From Actinomycetota bacterium (GTDB lineage: Bacteria > Actinomycetota > Actinomycetes > Nanopelagicales > Nanopelagicaceae), in assembly GCA_009700715.1 (NCBI GenBank), contig WLLM01000038.1:1-6818 (forward strand): DNA of 6,818 bases, read 5' to 3'. The position numbers and the translations under genes are program-made. Positions 5,936 to 6,818 of this stretch are shown here, in pieces. Below the pieces are notes generated by a model. The model was not told the DNA's origin. It saw only the letters and a list, made by a program, of their open reading frames with translations, and made no database searches. Within the stretch, counting starts at the first letter, position 1; each line of letters opens with the position of its first letter.

Positions 5936-5942
5936 CTCCTTT
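5936..5942 (-). promoter_or_regulatory. Ribosome binding site of pepN
   Basis: AAAGGAG on the minus strand lies five bases upstream of the GTG codon at 5930. It is the strongest Shine-Dalgarno site in the window and decides this non-ATG start. Confidence 0.75.
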
Positions 5943-5957
5943 GTTGCTTAATTGATT

Positions 5958-5970
5958 GAGTCTGCGACTC
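5958..5970. repeat. Inverted repeat GAGTC-TGC-GACTC in the pepN-trmB intergenic region
   Basis: Perfect 5-bp arms (5958-5962 and 5966-5970) enclose a three-base loop. On the pepN transcript it would form a hairpin a few bases after the predicted start. On the trmB side it covers the position expected for the -35 element. It may be a leader hairpin or an operator, or chance given its short length. Confidence 0.3.
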
Positions 5971-5982
5971 GTTTTGCTCTCG

Positions 5983-5992
5983 TTAGTCTAAT
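5983..5992. promoter_or_regulatory. Symmetric bidirectional -10 element for pepN and trmB
   Basis: The core TTAGTCTAA (5983-5991) is a palindrome around one central base. On the plus strand it reads TAGTCT (5984-5989) and on the minus strand TAGACT (5990-5985), both TAnnnT -10 hexamers. Expected starts are near 5996 for trmB (14-base leader beginning at its GAAAGAG ribosome site) and near 5978 for pepN (48-base leader). No good -35 box is visible on either side. This is the only convincing promoter-like element in the 79-bp gap. Confidence 0.5.
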
Positions 5993-6009
5993 CGTGAAAG
6001 AGTTATGGT

Positions 6010-6669
6010 GTGGAACCAGTTACCAATCGCAGTTATCGCCTACGGGGCGTTCGCATCACCCCTGCCCAGCAATTAGCGCGCGATACCTTGTGGGCTAAAT
6101 TCGGTATTGAGTTTCAAGAATCGCGCTTGGACTTAACAACCGCTTTCGTAAAACCTCAGCCAGTTGTGATGGAAATCGGTTACGGCATGGGGGAAGCCAC
6201 ATGGCAGATTGCCAAAGATAACCCCACTACAAATTATTTAGGTGTTGAAGTTCATATGCCTGGCGTTGGAAAGTTAATGGCCCGGATTGAAGAATTCGCT
6301 CTGACCAATGTCAAGCTAATCGAGCGCGATGTTTTCGAAGTCTTTCATTACATGATCGCCGACGGCGCACTCGATGGCGTTCATCTCTACTTTCCAGATC
6401 CATGGCCGAAGAAGCGCCACTTCAAGCGTCGCATCGTTAATCAAAGGTTTATCGCCGAAGTTGCAACGAAGTTAAAGCCTGGTGGTTATATTCATATCGC
6501 AACCGACTGGGTTCCTTATGCAGAATGGATTAAGGAACAATTTGAAGAGGCTGGCATATTTACCGGGGGAGTAATCGATCGCCCTGATTCTCGTCCATTA
6601 ACCCGCTTTGAAGGACAAGGAATTACCAAAGATCACGCAGTTAACGACTTTATGTATTACAAGAAGTAA
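6010..6669 (+). CDS. trmB: tRNA (guanine-N7)-methyltransferase (m7G46)
   Basis: This 219-residue protein matches the bacterial TrmB family along its length. It has a basic N-terminus with YRLRG (9-13), the SAM-binding loop EIGYGMGEA (55-63), GVEVHMPGVG (78-87), and the signature YFPDPWPKKRHFKRRIV (127-143) with D130 in the catalytic region. ATDWVPYA (164-171) and RPLTRFEGQG (195-204) follow. It uses S-adenosylmethionine to methylate G46 in the variable loop of tRNAs. The start is a GTG at 6010. An ATG at 6005 is in a different frame, and an in-frame TGA at 5995-5997 rules out a start further upstream. GAAAGAG (5996-6002) is a fair ribosome site. The stop lies three bases from the stop of the convergent rpiB. 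I recall trmB being elsewhere in M. tuberculosis, so its place between pepN and rpiB may be a local rearrangement. Confidence 0.95.
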   Translation: MEPVTNRSYRLRGVRITPAQQLARDTLWAKFGIEFQESRLDLTTAFVKPQPVVMEIGYGMGEATWQIAKDNPTTNYLGVEVHMPGVGKLMARIEEFALTNVKLIERDVFEVFHYMIADGALDGVHLYFPDPWPKKRHFKRRIVNQRFIAEVATKLKPGGYIHIATDWVPYAEWIKEQFEEAGIFTGGVIDRPDSRPLTRFEGQGITKDHAVNDFMYYKK

Positions 6670-6672
6670 AGT

Positions 6673-6818
6673 TTAAAGCTCGCCTGTTTCTTCAAATTTA
6701 GCAATCTTTTTAATGCGGCGAATATGTCTCTCGTCATTGCTAAAAGGAGTTGCGATAAAGGCATCAATAATCGCCTTGCAATCTTCAATCGAATGCATAC
6801 GGCCACCGATTGAAACTA
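6673..6818 (-). CDS. rpiB: Ribose-5-phosphate isomerase B, C-terminal fragment (continues beyond window)
   Basis: On the minus strand a frame runs from the window edge to a TAA at 6675-6673, giving 47 complete residues. It contains SIGGRMHS, AIIDAFIATPFS and RHIRRIKKIAKFE. This closely follows the C-terminus of actinobacterial RpiB, where the GGRMH arginine and the RHxRR cluster contribute to substrate phosphate binding. RpiB interconverts ribose 5-phosphate and ribulose 5-phosphate in the cytoplasmic pentose phosphate pathway. The active-site N-terminal part is outside the window. The location beyond pepN agrees with the mycobacterial order. There are only three bases between its stop and that of trmB. 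Confidence 0.9.
   Translation of the reverse strand, partial: VSIGGRMHSIEDCKAIIDAFIATPFSNDERHIRRIKKIAKFEETGEL

Noticed and set aside
6005..6009. ATG at 6005 as the trmB start
   Set aside because: It is in a different frame from the TrmB motifs. The frame carrying them begins at the GTG at 6010, after an in-frame stop at 5995-5997.
6661..6700. AAGAA...TTCTT pairing across the trmB/rpiB junction as a terminator
   Set aside because: The arms are only five AT-rich pairs with a long loop, so it is indistinguishable from chance.

Overview
The window looks like core chromosome of a streamlined, fairly low-GC actinobacterium. GC is roughly mid-40s by eye. The closest kind of organism I would guess is a freshwater planktonic Actinobacterium (acI / Nanopelagicales type). 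The reasons are actinobacterial-style proteins (group II truncated globin close to mycobacterial GlbO, an 847-residue M1 aminopeptidase, the RpiB C-terminus, an HNH protein of the family that accompanies them), very tight gene packing, and -10-like hexamers placed directly at start codons. From memory, M. tuberculosis carries homologues in the same neighbourhood (Rv2465c rpiB, Rv2467 pepN, Rv2469c HNH, Rv2470 glbO, Rv2475c thioesterase). The layout is therefore a conserved actinobacterial block with local insertions. The lineage guess is inference; the gene identities come from motifs.

Layout: (1) Positions 1-2005, + strand: the 3' part of a hot-dog acyl-CoA thioesterase, a 12-helix MFS transporter and a truncated haemoglobin. 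They are joined by TAATG and ATGA overlaps and surely form one transcript. (2) Positions 1977-2522, - strand: a very short MscS channel whose 3' end overlaps the globin tail to tail. (3) Positions 2523-2643: a 121-bp divergent intergenic region with a run of inverted repeats. (4) Positions 2644-3397, + strand: an HNH nuclease-fold protein and a 72-residue single-span membrane protein. (5) Positions 3387-5930, - strand: aminopeptidase N, overlapping the small protein's 3' end by 11 bp. (6) Positions 5931-6009: a 79-bp divergent promoter region with a symmetric -10 element. (7) Positions 6010-6669, + strand: tRNA m7G46 methyltransferase TrmB. (8) Positions 6673-6818, - strand: the C-terminal end of ribose-5-phosphate isomerase B, running off the window.

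The genes do not form one pathway: peptide turnover, tRNA modification, pentose phosphates, osmotic protection, oxygen/NO-related haem chemistry and acyl-CoA hydrolysis are all present. No mobile element, CRISPR array, tRNA, rRNA or defence module was found, and there is no gene-free stretch above 300 bases. The items most worth a second look are the tandem inverted repeats before the HNH gene, the C-terminally minimal MscS, the small perfect palindromes at the convergent gene junctions, the symmetric bidirectional promoter between pepN and trmB, and the uncharacterised small membrane protein. I see no clear previously undescribed system here.
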